Shown piece after piece: positions 8,755 through 17,419 of a stretch of DNA of 64,000 nucleotides. The translations under genes were made by a program, and so were the position numbers. Source of the DNA: Keguizhuia sedimenti. Its GTDB lineage: Bacteria > Pseudomonadota > Gammaproteobacteria > Burkholderiales > Burkholderiaceae_D. Every line of letters begins with the position of its first letter. The stretch's first letter is position 1. The notes beneath the pieces are model-generated. The model searched no databases. It worked only from the letters and a program-made list of their open reading frames with translations, and was not told where the DNA came from. Location: NCBI GenBank assembly GCA_030715135.1, contig JAUYVH010000004.1, positions 124,001-188,000 on the forward strand, written 5' to 3'.

Positions 8755-9307
8755 TTAATTTTGAGAAATTAATAGCGCATGAATGAATAAAGGGCTGCAC
8801 TTGCCCCCCTGACAGGTAGCGGCAGCTGCTGGTAAGCATGACCAGCATGCAGCTTATTTCTGAAGATCGGTTCTTTTTGAAGTTTTGTCTCCTAAGCACA
8901 CCCTAGCGTTAAAGAACATCCAAGTGATGTTCAAGCCATCAGCCATCTCGGCTTAGGAACGATTGATGTATTTTCGCTAGTACCGGGAGAAATTGCTTTG
9001 TAATTCATCAAAGCGGGAGATGGCTACAAATTTTTGATAAAAATTACGAGGTGGCGTTAGTGCTTTGCTTATCTAAGATGTGTTTATCGAAATATTATTC
9101 CCGTCAGGAAACATTTTACGATGTACGAAATATTGATTTCGCGCATGAAATTGCGCAAAATCAATTTACTTTGACTCATCCTTAAGCAAAATCAGGGGTT
9201 TTCAAGGTTGAGGAGCGGTTTGGAACAGGCGCTCAAGTGAAGGGAGTTTCTGCCTTTGTATTATTAGAGCTTAAAGTAGAAAGCTCTCCAAAGGAAGTTT
9301 CAGAAAA
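8755..9307. other. 553-base intergenic region upstream of the GH1-RmlD gene
   Basis: Non-coding stretch that must contain the promoter of the minus-strand glycosidase pair and the 3' end of the minus-strand exported-protein gene. An imperfect inverted repeat lies at 8824-8854 (AGCTGCTGGT ... ACCAGCATGCAGCT, with a four-base bulge) about 70-100 bases upstream of the GH1-RmlD start. It could be an operator or an mRNA hairpin. The remainder is AT-rich with no convincing open frame. Confidence 0.4.
8824..8854. repeat. Imperfect inverted repeat upstream of GH1-RmlD gene
   Basis: Arms AGCTGCTGGT (8824-8833) and ACCAGCATGCAGCT (8841-8854) pair except for a four-base bulge around a seven-base loop. 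The position, about 70 bases before the start codon on the minus strand, would suit a regulator site or a leader hairpin. No regulator gene is adjacent. Confidence 0.4.
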
Positions 9308-9613
9308 TTAACGTCTGCGGTAATATAAATCTTGCCCAGCTTCGTTGATTTGCTGACGCAAGGCTCTTCTTTCCTCCGGACTCATACGACCCGATTTCTT
9401 GGAAGAATCTGAACCGGATGAATTATCAGAAGAACGCGGCTCATAGAATCGACTATATCGTTCAGTGTCGCGCCCGCTCTTAGGAGATTGTTGAGATTCA
9501 CGCACCGCTTCCCTCACCTCATGATTTCCTGGACGTGCATGTGCAAAGGGCGTTGCAAGAAACAACGCGGCAAGTGGCACAAACAAACGGAAAATCATGC
9601 GTGAGACATTCAT
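9308..9613 (-). CDS. Small exported protein, function unknown
   Basis: 101 aa protein starting with a clear signal peptide: basic n-region, hydrophobic FRLFVPLAALFLATPF core and a likely cleavage after AHA (about residue 25). The mature part is hydrophilic, Ser/Arg/Lys-rich and probably disordered (about 30-75). It ends in a conserved-looking charged segment (MSPEERRALRQQINEAGQ) followed by YYRRR. Similar short periplasmic proteins occur in Burkholderiales, but I cannot name a function. It diverges from the ompR-like gene, so both may share regulatory sequence. I chose the ATG directly before the signal peptide. Confidence 0.7.
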   Translation of the reverse strand: MNVSRMIFRLFVPLAALFLATPFAHARPGNHEVREAVRESQQSPKSGRDTERYSRFYEPRSSDNSSGSDSSKKSGRMSPEERRALRQQINEAGQDLYYRRR

Positions 9614-9774
9614 ATGAGCGCTCTGAGAACTTGGGAAGCGATACATTAGGGACGATTAAAGTGTATTCTTCTTCCACTTTCGCTATAAGAGCTATTCGGT
9701 AAAGTATGTAACACTTTGTAATGCTACCCCAATAGGTATTTTCATATCGTCAATCCTAACGTTACCATAGCGAA

Positions 9775-10539
9775 ATGAATACTACAAATACATCTTCACC
9801 CACAGTACAATCCGGCAACTCCGTGCATGGCAAGATACTGGTCGTTGATGACGATATTCGCCTGCGAGATCTGTTGCGCCGTTATTTATCCGAACAAGGC
9901 TTTAACGTTGTCACGGCTGAAAATGCGCAAGCGATGAATAAACTTTGGCTACGCGAGCGTTTCGACCTGCTGGTGCTCGACTTAATGTTGCCGGGCGAAG
10001 ATGGACTTTCCATTTGCCGACGACTGCGTGGTGCTGGAGACCGGACCCCCATCATTATGTTGACTGCCAAGGGTGAAGATGTTGATCGTATCGTCGGCTT
10101 GGAAATGGGCGCCGATGACTATCTGCCCAAGCCATTTAATCCGCGTGAACTGCTGGCGCGAATCGCTGCGGTATTGCGGCGCAAAGGCCCGGACGAGATT
10201 CCTGGCGCACCTTCCGAAACTCCCCAGTCGTTTACTTTCGGCGATTTTGTGCTCGATCTGGGAACCCGCACGCTCAAGAAAGCCGGTGAAACCGTTCCAC
10301 TGACTACCGGCGAATTCTCAGTCCTGAAAGTTTTTGCGCGCCATGCAAGGCAGCCTTTATCGCGCGAGAAACTGATGGAACTGGCGCGCGGCAGAGAATA
10401 TGAAGTATTCGACCGCAGCCTTGATGTGCAGATTTCACGGCTGCGCAAGCTGATTGAGCCCGATCCATCCAATCCTCTTTACATTCAAACCGTATGGGGA
10501 TTGGGATATGTATTCATTCCGGAAGGCCAGCCACGCTAG
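9775..10539 (+). CDS. ompR: OmpR-type response regulator
   Basis: 254 aa two-component transcription factor. The receiver domain (about 20-135) has the acidic patch Asp25-Asp27, phosphoacceptor Asp69 in VLDLMLPGEDG, Thr97 and Lys119. The C-terminal winged-helix DNA-binding domain (about 150-250) ends RLRKLIEPD...YIQTVWGLGYVF, typical of OmpR/PhoB. The histidine kinase gene follows 19 bases after the stop, forming an OmpR/EnvZ-like pair, which in beta-proteobacteria generally governs envelope and osmotic responses. Target genes cannot be inferred here. Confidence 0.92.
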   Translation: MNTTNTSSPTVQSGNSVHGKILVVDDDIRLRDLLRRYLSEQGFNVVTAENAQAMNKLWLRERFDLLVLDLMLPGEDGLSICRRLRGAGDRTPIIMLTAKGEDVDRIVGLEMGADDYLPKPFNPRELLARIAAVLRRKGPDEIPGAPSETPQSFTFGDFVLDLGTRTLKKAGETVPLTTGEFSVLKVFARHARQPLSREKLMELARGREYEVFDRSLDVQISRLRKLIEPDPSNPLYIQTVWGLGYVFIPEGQPR

Positions 10540-10558
10540 GAATCGCTTGCCTTCCCTT

Positions 10559-11920
10559 ATGCCTTCTGTAGAAAATCGGCTTGCATGGCTAAAGAGCGGT
10601 CTTTTCTGGCGCACTTTTTTCCTGCTGGCATTTCTGATCGCCGCCAGTATGGCAGCATGGGTGATCAGTTTTAGAACGATTGAGCGCACTCCGCGCGCCA
10701 ACCAGATCGCCGCACAAGTCATATCCCTCGTAACGATCACGCGTGCCGCCCTTACCCATTCGGCGCCCGACTTACGGCGCGAGCTTTTATTTGACCTGGC
10801 AAGCAATGAAGGCATCCGAATCTATCCACGCGAGGAAACGGATGATGTCTCCCCTCCTTCCGACGCCTTCCTCATGCCGGAAGTCCAGACACGCGTCCAG
10901 GAGCAGCTCGGCGACGATACGATATTTGCAAGCCGCGTAAATGACAATCCCGGTTTCTGGGTCAGCTTTAATATCGATGAAGACGCATATTGGTTGATGC
11001 TGGACCGCTCGAGGGTCGTCGGCCCTTCCGGCGTTCAATGGCTTGGCTGGGCAACCGTTACGCTCTTGCTTTCGCTAATTGGCGCGGTATTCATTTCACG
11101 CCTTATCAATCAACCGCTGGCACGGCTGACGGCCGCAACGCGCGCAATTGCCAAAGGCCGGCAGCCGGAACCACTACCGGAAAAAGGGCCGAACGAAATC
11201 AAGGATGCAAACCGCAGCTTCAACCAGATGGTTGCCGACCTTAATCAAATCGAGTCTGACCGTGCGATCATCTTGGCCGGTATTTCGCACGATTTAAGAA
11301 CGCCGATTTCCAGGATGTTGCTGGAAGTGGAATTGGCAAAGCTGCCGGAGGACGCCAGGCTGGGAATGCAGTCCGACCTGGCGCAAATGGATGCCATCAT
11401 CGGCCAGTTCCTTGATTACGCCAAACCGACGGATAAAAACCGTTTTAATCCTATCGATATAAGTGCTTTGCTGGAAAGCGTCGCGCACGAAGCCGAGCGT
11501 ATTCCTGACGTGCGTGTCCAGACCGACATCGCCAAGAATGTAAAAGTGCTGGGAATCGATCTGGAACTCCGCAGGGTTATCCAGAACCTGATTGAGAATG
11601 CCCGGCGCTACGGAAAAACCAAGGGGACCGATGTGGCGCATATCGATCTCCGAGGCAGGATAGAAGACGGCCGCGCCATCATAGAAGTCGCGGACCATGG
11701 TGCAGGCATACCGGAGGGTGAAATCGACCATCTGCTGCGACCCTTTACACGCATGGACAGCGCTCGGAGCCAGGCGAACGGCTCAGGATTGGGATTGGCC
11801 ATCGTCAATCGAATCATCAAGCAGCACGGCGGCAATTTGCGGCTATTGAATCGCAAAGACGGCGGGCTGAATGTACAAATCAGCTTGGCCGCCTTGAAAA
11901 AGGGCCAGGATCCGGCGTGA
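10559..11920 (+). CDS. envZ: EnvZ-like sensor histidine kinase
   Basis: 453 aa inner-membrane kinase partnering the upstream OmpR-like regulator. It has a transmembrane helix at about 16-37, a periplasmic sensor region to about 158, a second helix at about 160-181, then a HAMP linker (SRLINQPLARLTAATRAIAK). The dimerisation domain carries phosphorylatable His244 in GISHDLRTP. The ATPase domain follows with N-box NLIENARRYG, G1 DHGAGIPEGE and G2 GSGLGLAIV. Start choice is uncertain: an ATG at 10508, inside ompR, is also in frame. I prefer 10559 because it gives the usual EnvZ length. Confidence 0.88.
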   Translation: MPSVENRLAWLKSGLFWRTFFLLAFLIAASMAAWVISFRTIERTPRANQIAAQVISLVTITRAALTHSAPDLRRELLFDLASNEGIRIYPREETDDVSPPSDAFLMPEVQTRVQEQLGDDTIFASRVNDNPGFWVSFNIDEDAYWLMLDRSRVVGPSGVQWLGWATVTLLLSLIGAVFISRLINQPLARLTAATRAIAKGRQPEPLPEKGPNEIKDANRSFNQMVADLNQIESDRAIILAGISHDLRTPISRMLLEVELAKLPEDARLGMQSDLAQMDAIIGQFLDYAKPTDKNRFNPIDISALLESVAHEAERIPDVRVQTDIAKNVKVLGIDLELRRVIQNLIENARRYGKTKGTDVAHIDLRGRIEDGRAIIEVADHGAGIPEGEIDHLLRPFTRMDSARSQANGSGLGLAIVNRIIKQHGGNLRLLNRKDGGLNVQISLAALKKGQDPA

Positions 11921-11942
11921 TGAGCTTAGCGGTGCGTGCTAT

Positions 11943-11978
11943 CTAAGCAAAACCTTCAGATCTGAAGGTGTCGCTTAG
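11943..11978. repeat. Nested inverted repeat between convergent envZ and ferritin-like genes
   Basis: A perfect 18-base palindrome, ACCTTCAGATCTGAAGGT (11952-11969), is flanked by a second matching pair, CTAAGC (11943-11948) and GCTTAG (11973-11978), three bases away on each side. It can fold as one extended hairpin. It lacks a T-run, so it may be a transcript-end stabiliser, a factor-dependent terminator or a binding site. Confidence 0.6.
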
Positions 11979-12023
11979 CCAACTATCCGCCGTGCGTCCG
12001 CGGCTGAGGAACCTGTTATTGCC

Positions 12024-12323
12024 TCAGTCGTTCCCGTGTTCGCCCGTAATGGGACCTTCCTTGAACAGCGACTCTCTCAATTCATGATCCAGCTTCGGAT
12101 CACGCCGCCGTATCCATTCCAGCACCATCGCCGCATGCTCCTTCTCTTCGTCGCGGTTATGCTCAAGAATTCTTCTCAGCTCAGGATCGGTGCATGCATC
12201 CATACGCTGGTTGTACCAATCGACCGCTTCCAGTTCTTCCATCAGGGAAGTAATCGCCCGGTGCATATCCTTCGTTTCGTTGGATAACTTCTCAAAGGGT
12301 TCGTGATAGCCTTCATTCGCCAT
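12024..12323 (-). CDS. Encapsulated-ferritin-like protein (EncFtn family)
   Basis: 99 aa two-helix ferroxidase-type protein. Compared from memory with Rhodospirillum rubrum EncFtn, the core is strongly conserved: MEELEAVDWY (28-37) supplies Glu29, Glu30, Glu32 and Trp36, and HNRDEEKEHAAM (55-66) supplies Glu59, Glu60 and His63. These match the di-iron site and entry-site residues with an offset of two. EncFtn proteins form annular decamers that oxidise Fe(II) and normally deliver iron into an encapsulin nanocompartment. Here no encapsulin shell gene is adjacent: envZ is downstream on the other strand, ispF upstream. The chain ends soon after the second helix region (GPITGEHGND) without an obvious shell-targeting tail. 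Confidence 0.85.
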   Translation of the reverse strand: MANEGYHEPFEKLSNETKDMHRAITSLMEELEAVDWYNQRMDACTDPELRRILEHNRDEEKEHAAMVLEWIRRRDPKLDHELRESLFKEGPITGEHGND

Positions 12324-12571
12324 GGTATTGATTCCTATAAGTCATTGATTGCGTTAATCAAGAATGGATTGGCCAGTAAAACCATGCGTGACAGCATAAA
12401 TGCCAATTCATGATTTACCGCTGCCACGAGCCCAACTTGATAGTATTTTCCATCGACCTATAGAAGACACCAAATTGAAATTATTTATTCTGTTTATGGT
12501 TAAAGCTTATTCGATTTGCAGGGAAAAACCGGAAACCTGATTTCCCGAATGAAATACAGCAATACAAATCG

Positions 12572-13060
12572 CTATCGATAAAGCAATGCTACGGCGTCCG
12601 CGGCAATTCCTTCCTCTCTTCCCAGATAGCCCAGCTTTTCATTAGTCTTGGCCTTGATATTCACGCAGGCGCTATCCAAACGAAGATCCTCGGCAATATT
12701 GCTCACCATGTTTGCGATATGAGGTGCCATTTTCGGCGCCTGGGCAATAATCGTCGCGTCGATATTGCCGATTGCGTATCCCGTTGCGCGTACCCTTTTC
12801 GCTGCTTCCCTCAGTAAAACCCGTGAATCGGCACCAGAAAACTGAGGATCGGTATCCGGAAAATGCCGGCCTATGTCTCCGAGGCCGGCCGCACCAAGCA
12901 AGGCATCGGTAATCGCATGCAATAACACGTCCGCATCGGAATGGCCAAGCAATCCTGTCTTATGAGGAATCGTTACGCCGCCGATGATCAGGGGCCGATT
13001 TGCGACCAAGGCGTGACAGTCGTATCCTTGTCCGACTTTGAATGGAGGAAGAAAACTCAT
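12572..13060 (-). CDS. ispF: 2-C-methyl-D-erythritol 2,4-cyclodiphosphate synthase
   Basis: 162 aa enzyme of the MEP isoprenoid pathway. It cyclises CDP-methylerythritol 2-phosphate to MEcPP with release of CMP. The N-terminus [10 protein letters not shown] supplies zinc ligands Asp14 and His16, and His48 lies in [11 protein letters not shown]. The conserved segments [12 protein letters not shown] and [14 protein letters not shown]-like ([15 protein letters not shown]) are intact. Length is normal. Its ATG overlaps the ispD stop by four bases (ATGA), so the two pathway genes are translationally coupled. Confidence 0.97.
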   Translation of the reverse strand: MSFLPPFKVGQGYDCHALVANRPLIIGGVTIPHKTGLLGHSDADVLLHAITDALLGAAGLGDIGRHFPDTDPQFSGADSRVLLREAAKRVRATGYAIGNIDATIIAQAPKMAPHIANMVSNIAEDLRLDSACVNIKAKTNEKLGYLGREEGIAADAVALLYR

Positions 13061-13755
13061 CCCTTATCCTTTAAATAGCATTCTGCCAGCGCAATATCGC
13101 CAGGCAAGGTAATTTTAAAATTGCGTGCGCTTCCCTCGATCAGCTTCGGTTGCAATCCGAGTGATTCCACTGCACTGGCCTCGTCCGTCACTTGCGTGCA
13201 TTGTTCCAGTGCGCGGCGCAGCAGTTCATAGCGGAACATCTGCGGCGTTTGAGCGGCCCATAAACCATCGCGGGAAACGGTGCTCTCGGCACGATTGCCC
13301 GGTGCAGCGCGTTTTAATGTATCGACAATAGGAAGCGCCAGCAGGCCGCCCACCTGATCGCCCTGCAAGCCGTCGATCAGTTTTTCGATGAGTTCCTCAC
13401 TCAACCCCGGTCGTGCAGCGTCATGGACGAGTATCCAATCGGATTTTTCGACGTGACCGTCCATTGCAAGCAGTCCGTTCAATACCGACTCCTGGCGCGT
13501 CGCGCCCCCATTGCGCACGAGCGTAATCTTATCCGTCGTTCCACGCAACGCGGCCATGATTTCATCCACGTAGCCGTCCGCTTCGCTAACCACCAGGAAA
13601 ACATGATCAATACGGTTCGATGCCGCGAAGGTTTCGAGAACATGCACGAGCATGGGTTTGCCGGCCACCGGCAAGTACTGCTTGGGGCAAGCGGCATTCA
13701 TGCGTGCGCCTATGCCGGCAGCGGGAATCAAGGCAACATGGCGCGATGAATTCAT
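13057..13755 (-). CDS. ispD: 2-C-methyl-D-erythritol 4-phosphate cytidylyltransferase
   Basis: 232 aa enzyme that joins CTP to MEP to give CDP-ME, two steps before IspF. The N-terminal nucleotide-binding signature [20 protein letters not shown] (residues 9-28) is typical, with the catalytic Arg and Lys. The substrate loop [10 protein letters not shown] is also present. Full length. It is first gene of an ispD-ispF operon and diverges from mfd, with 183 bases between the starts. Confidence 0.97.
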   Translation of the reverse strand: MNSSRHVALIPAAGIGARMNAACPKQYLPVAGKPMLVHVLETFAASNRIDHVFLVVSEADGYVDEIMAALRGTTDKITLVRNGGATRQESVLNGLLAMDGHVEKSDWILVHDAARPGLSEELIEKLIDGLQGDQVGGLLALPIVDTLKRAAPGNRAESTVSRDGLWAAQTPQMFRYELLRRALEQCTQVTDEASAVESLGLQPKLIEGSARNFKITLPGDIALAECYLKDKG

Positions 13756-13938
13756 GAATATTCAGAAGAAATCAATTTTGCAAGTGGGAACAATGCAGGG
13801 ACGATCATGTCCGAAACGGACTTGCATGCCTGTCGGCTGCAAAGAGAGGCTTGGTTTATAATCGCATCTTAACTTTTCACTGTCAAATCCTGCAGCAAGA
13901 ACTGCTTGGCCATTCGACACTTGCGATGTCAACGATTG

Positions 13939-16900
13939 ATGTCATTTGATTTAAAAAAAATTCTTCCCAAACCAGGTACGCGCTTCGCTGTTCCGACTCT
14001 TCACGGTTCGGCTGATGCTTTTGCCTTGGCTTCAGCGGCAATCGAACTCAGGTCGCAGCAAAAAATATTGACCGTCATCACGGCGAATGCCAACGATGCG
14101 CAGCGCCTGCTGTCCGAAATTCCATGGTTCAGCAGAAGAAATGCCGATATCGAGTTGCGCTGCCACTTGCTGCCCGACTGGGAAACGCTTCCTTACGACG
14201 CTTTCTCCCCTCATCAGGATCTCGTGTCGGAGCGCCTGGCAACCCTGCATGAAGTGCAGAACAAGCAATGCGATGTCCTGATCGTTCCGGCGACTACTGC
14301 CTTGTTGCGCATGGCTCCGCCCTCGTTTTTGGCCGCCTATACCTTCTTTTTCAAGAAGGGCGAGACACTAAACGAAGCGCAGCTCAGGTCTCAGCTGACG
14401 CTTGCAGGCTATTCGCATGTTGCGCAGGTCATGTCCCCGGGCGAGTATTCCGTGCGCGGCGGATTGATCGACCTTTTCCCGATGGGATCGGCACTGCCTT
14501 ACCGGATCGATCTGTTCGGCGATGTAATCGAGACGATCCGCACCTTCGATGCCGATTCGCAGCGCTCGCTGTATCCAGTCAATGAAGTGCGTCTTCTCCC
14601 GGGCCGAGAGTTTCCGATGGACGAAGCATCCCGCACAGCCTTCCGTGGCCGCTGGCGCGAAGCGATTGAAGGCGATCCTACACGTTCATCCATTTACAAG
14701 GATATCGGCAGCGGTATTCCATCGGCAGGCATTGAATATTACTTGCCACTGTTTTTCGAACAGACTGCGACCCTGTTCGAGTATCTGCCGGCAAATGCCA
14801 TGTTTGCGCTGGTCGGTGATATCGATGGAGCCATCCGGCGATTCTGGAGCGATACCGAATCACGCTACCGCTTCCTGCGAGCCGATCGCGAGCGGCCTTT
14901 GCTTCCACCTGAACAACTGTTCCTCACCGGAGAAGACTTTTTTACGCTGGCCAAGCCTTATGGGCGCTGGGCAATTCTGCCGGGCGACGAGCCATCCGAA
15001 CTGACCAATCCGGTGCCAAACGTGGCAGTGAACCGTCGCTCGGATGATCCGCTCTTCAACCTGCGCGCATATTTGCAGCGCACAGACAAACGTGTGCTGA
15101 TCTGTGCGGAGTCGCAGGGGCGAAGAGAAACGCTGCAACAGTACTTCAGGGAATACGATTTAAGCTTTGCGCCCTGCAACGGATTCGACGAATTCGAGAC
15201 TTCAACTCTTGGAGTAATGCTGGGCGTAGCGCCACTGCATGCCGGCTTCGAACTGACGGATGCGTTTGGCAAGCTTGCCTTCATCACCGAAACCGAACTG
15301 TTCGTGGGTTCTGGCCGGCGTATCGGGCGCAAAAAGCAGGAAGCGGTCACGCAGATCGAATCCATGGTGCGCGACCTGTCGGAATTGAAAGTCGGCGACC
15401 CGGTTGTGCATGCACATCATGGTATAGGCCGCTACATGGGCCTGGTCAGCATGGATCTCGGCGAAGGCGAGACCGAATTCCTGCATCTGGAATACGCAAA
15501 AGATACCAAGCTGTACGTGCCGGTTTCGCAATTGCATGTGATTTCCCGTTATTCCGGAGCATCACCCGAAGATGCTCCGCTCCATGCATTGGGCTCGGGC
15601 CAGTGGGACAAGGCGAAGCGCCGCGCAGCGCAGCAGATCCGTGATACGGCAGCAGAACTGTTGAACCTTTATGCGCGCCGCGCCACCCGGCAGGGCCATT
15701 CATTCCAGTATTCCGCGCATGATTACGAAGCCTTTGCCGAGAGCTTCGGCTTCGAGGAAACTCCCGATCAGGCCGCTGCCATCAATGCGGTCATCACGGA
15801 CATGACCAGCGGCAAACCCATGGACAGGCTGATCTGCGGCGATGTCGGCTTCGGCAAGACCGAGGTCGCCTTGCGCGCCGCCTTCGTTGCCGTCATGGGC
15901 GGCAAGCAGGTGGCCATCCTCGCGCCGACTACCCTGCTTGCGGAACAGCATGCACAGACGTTCATCGATCGCTTTGCCGACTGGCCGGTCAAGATCGCCG
16001 AGTTGTCCCGTTTCCGGACGGGCAAGGAAATCAACCAGGCAATCAAAGGCATGGCCGACGGCACGCTCGACATCGTCATCGGTACGCACAAGTTGCTCTC
16101 GCCAGATGTCAAGTTCGAGCGCCTGGGCCTGATCATCATCGATGAAGAGCATCGTTTCGGCGTGCGCCAGAAGGAAGCCCTGAAAGCCTTGCGCGCCGAG
16201 GTCGATGTATTAACCCTGACCGCAACGCCCATTCCGCGCACTCTTGGACTGGCGTTAGAAGGACTGCGCGATTTTTCCATTATCGCCACCGCTCCGCAAA
16301 AGCGATTGGCAATCAAGACCTTCGTACGTGCCGAAGGCGAGTCCGTCATCCGCGAAGCCTGTCTGCGCGAACTGAAGCGCGGCGGACAAGTATATTTCCT
16401 GCACAACGAGGTCGAAACCATTCTCAACCGCAAGGCGATGCTGGAAGAACTGCTCCCGGAAGCGCGTGTCGGCATTGCGCACGGCCAGATGCATGAGCGC
16501 GACCTGGAAAAAGTCATGCGCGATTTTGTGGCGCAGCGCTTCAACATCCTGTTGTGCACGACCATCATTGAGACAGGCATCGACGTCCCGACTGCCAATA
16601 CCATCATCATGCACCGTGCCGACAAGTTCGGCCTGGCGCAGCTGCACCAGCTGCGCGGCCGTGTCGGACGCTCGCACCATCAGGCCTATGCCTATCTGCT
16701 GGTTCATGACGTACAAGGCTTGAGCAAGCAGGCGCAACGCAGGCTGGAAGCGATCCAGCAGATGGAAGAACTGGGAAGCGGATTTTTCCTGGCAATGCAC
16801 GACCTGGAAATCCGTGGCGCCGGCGAAGTGCTGGGCGAGAACCAGTCCGGCGAAATGCATGAAATCGGATTCCAGATGTATTCGGACATGCTCAATGAAG

Positions 16901-17388
16901 CAGTGCGCGCCTTGAAGAACGGCAAGGAGCCGGATCTTGCGGCGCCCCTGTCGAGCACTACCGAAATCAACCTGCATGTCCCGGCCCTGCTGCCAAACGA
17001 TTACTGCGGCGACGTCCATGAACGCCTGTCGCTGTACAAGCGGCTTGCCAACTGCGGCACGCAGGATGCAATCAACGATCTGCAGGAAGAGCTGATCGAC
17101 CGCTTCGGCAAGCTTCCGGAAGCGGTGACCGCATTGATCGAAACGCATCGCTTGCGCATCGCTGCAAAAGCAATCGGCATTGTCAAGATCGATGCGCATG
17201 CTGATTCGGCGCTACTGCAGTTCGAACCCAATCCGCCGATTGATGCCATGCGCATCATTACACTGATCCAGAAAAACAAGCACATCAAGCTCAACGGACA
17301 GGACAAATTGCGCATCATGGTCAATATGCCCGATCTGGCAGCTCGCGTATCGCAGGTCAAGGCGACGATTCGTTCCCTGACCGCGTGA
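13939..17388 (+). CDS. mfd: Transcription-repair coupling factor
   Basis: 1149 aa translocase that removes RNA polymerase stalled at DNA lesions and recruits UvrA. Domain order is complete: a UvrB-like N-terminal module (about 1-340), the CarD-like RNA polymerase interaction domain (about 484-545, VVHAHHGIGRYMG), RecG-like motor lobes with Walker A GDVGFGKT (634-641) and DEEH (735-738), motif III TATPIPRTL, motif VI LHQLRGRVGRS, and a C-terminal TRCF domain. I chose the ATG before SFDLKK; an upstream TTG would add 11 unsupported residues. A TATAAT at 13857-13862 is a possible -10. It is followed by serB after 31 bases. Confidence 0.97.
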   Translation: MSFDLKKILPKPGTRFAVPTLHGSADAFALASAAIELRSQQKILTVITANANDAQRLLSEIPWFSRRNADIELRCHLLPDWETLPYDAFSPHQDLVSERLATLHEVQNKQCDVLIVPATTALLRMAPPSFLAAYTFFFKKGETLNEAQLRSQLTLAGYSHVAQVMSPGEYSVRGGLIDLFPMGSALPYRIDLFGDVIETIRTFDADSQRSLYPVNEVRLLPGREFPMDEASRTAFRGRWREAIEGDPTRSSIYKDIGSGIPSAGIEYYLPLFFEQTATLFEYLPANAMFALVGDIDGAIRRFWSDTESRYRFLRADRERPLLPPEQLFLTGEDFFTLAKPYGRWAILPGDEPSELTNPVPNVAVNRRSDDPLFNLRAYLQRTDKRVLICAESQGRRETLQQYFREYDLSFAPCNGFDEFETSTLGVMLGVAPLHAGFELTDAFGKLAFITETELFVGSGRRIGRKKQEAVTQIESMVRDLSELKVGDPVVHAHHGIGRYMGLVSMDLGEGETEFLHLEYAKDTKLYVPVSQLHVISRYSGASPEDAPLHALGSGQWDKAKRRAAQQIRDTAAELLNLYARRATRQGHSFQYSAHDYEAFAESFGFEETPDQAAAINAVITDMTSGKPMDRLICGDVGFGKTEVALRAAFVAVMGGKQVAILAPTTLLAEQHAQTFIDRFADWPVKIAELSRFRTGKEINQAIKGMADGTLDIVIGTHKLLSPDVKFERLGLIIIDEEHRFGVRQKEALKALRAEVDVLTLTATPIPRTLGLALEGLRDFSIIATAPQKRLAIKTFVRAEGESVIREACLRELKRGGQVYFLHNEVETILNRKAMLEELLPEARVGIAHGQMHERDLEKVMRDFVAQRFNILLCTTIIETGIDVPTANTIIMHRADKFGLAQLHQLRGRVGRSHHQAYAYLLVHDVQGLSKQAQRRLEAIQQMEELGSGFFLAMHDLEIRGAGEVLGENQSGEMHEIGFQMYSDMLNEAVRALKNGKEPDLAAPLSSTTEINLHVPALLPNDYCGDVHERLSLYKRLANCGTQDAINDLQEELIDRFGKLPEAVTALIETHRLRIAAKAIGIVKIDAHADSALLQFEPNPPIDAMRIITLIQKNKHIKLNGQDKLRIMVNMPDLAARVSQVKATIRSLTA

Positions 17389-17419
17389 TGTCATCATTAA
17401 CAGGAAGCGATCAATTTCA

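Noticed and set aside
4296-9300. Genomic island inserted at tRNA-Arg
   Set aside because: No integrase gene and no repeat of the tRNA 3' end found in the window; only an unproven suggestion.
12324-12571. Encapsulin shell gene near the EncFtn-like gene
   Set aside because: Both flanks were read on both strands; the upstream gap is 248 bases with no coding frame and the downstream neighbour is envZ.
16255-17199. 314-codon minus-strand frame
   Set aside because: Antisense to mfd motor domains; high-scoring only because of codon bias in mfd.
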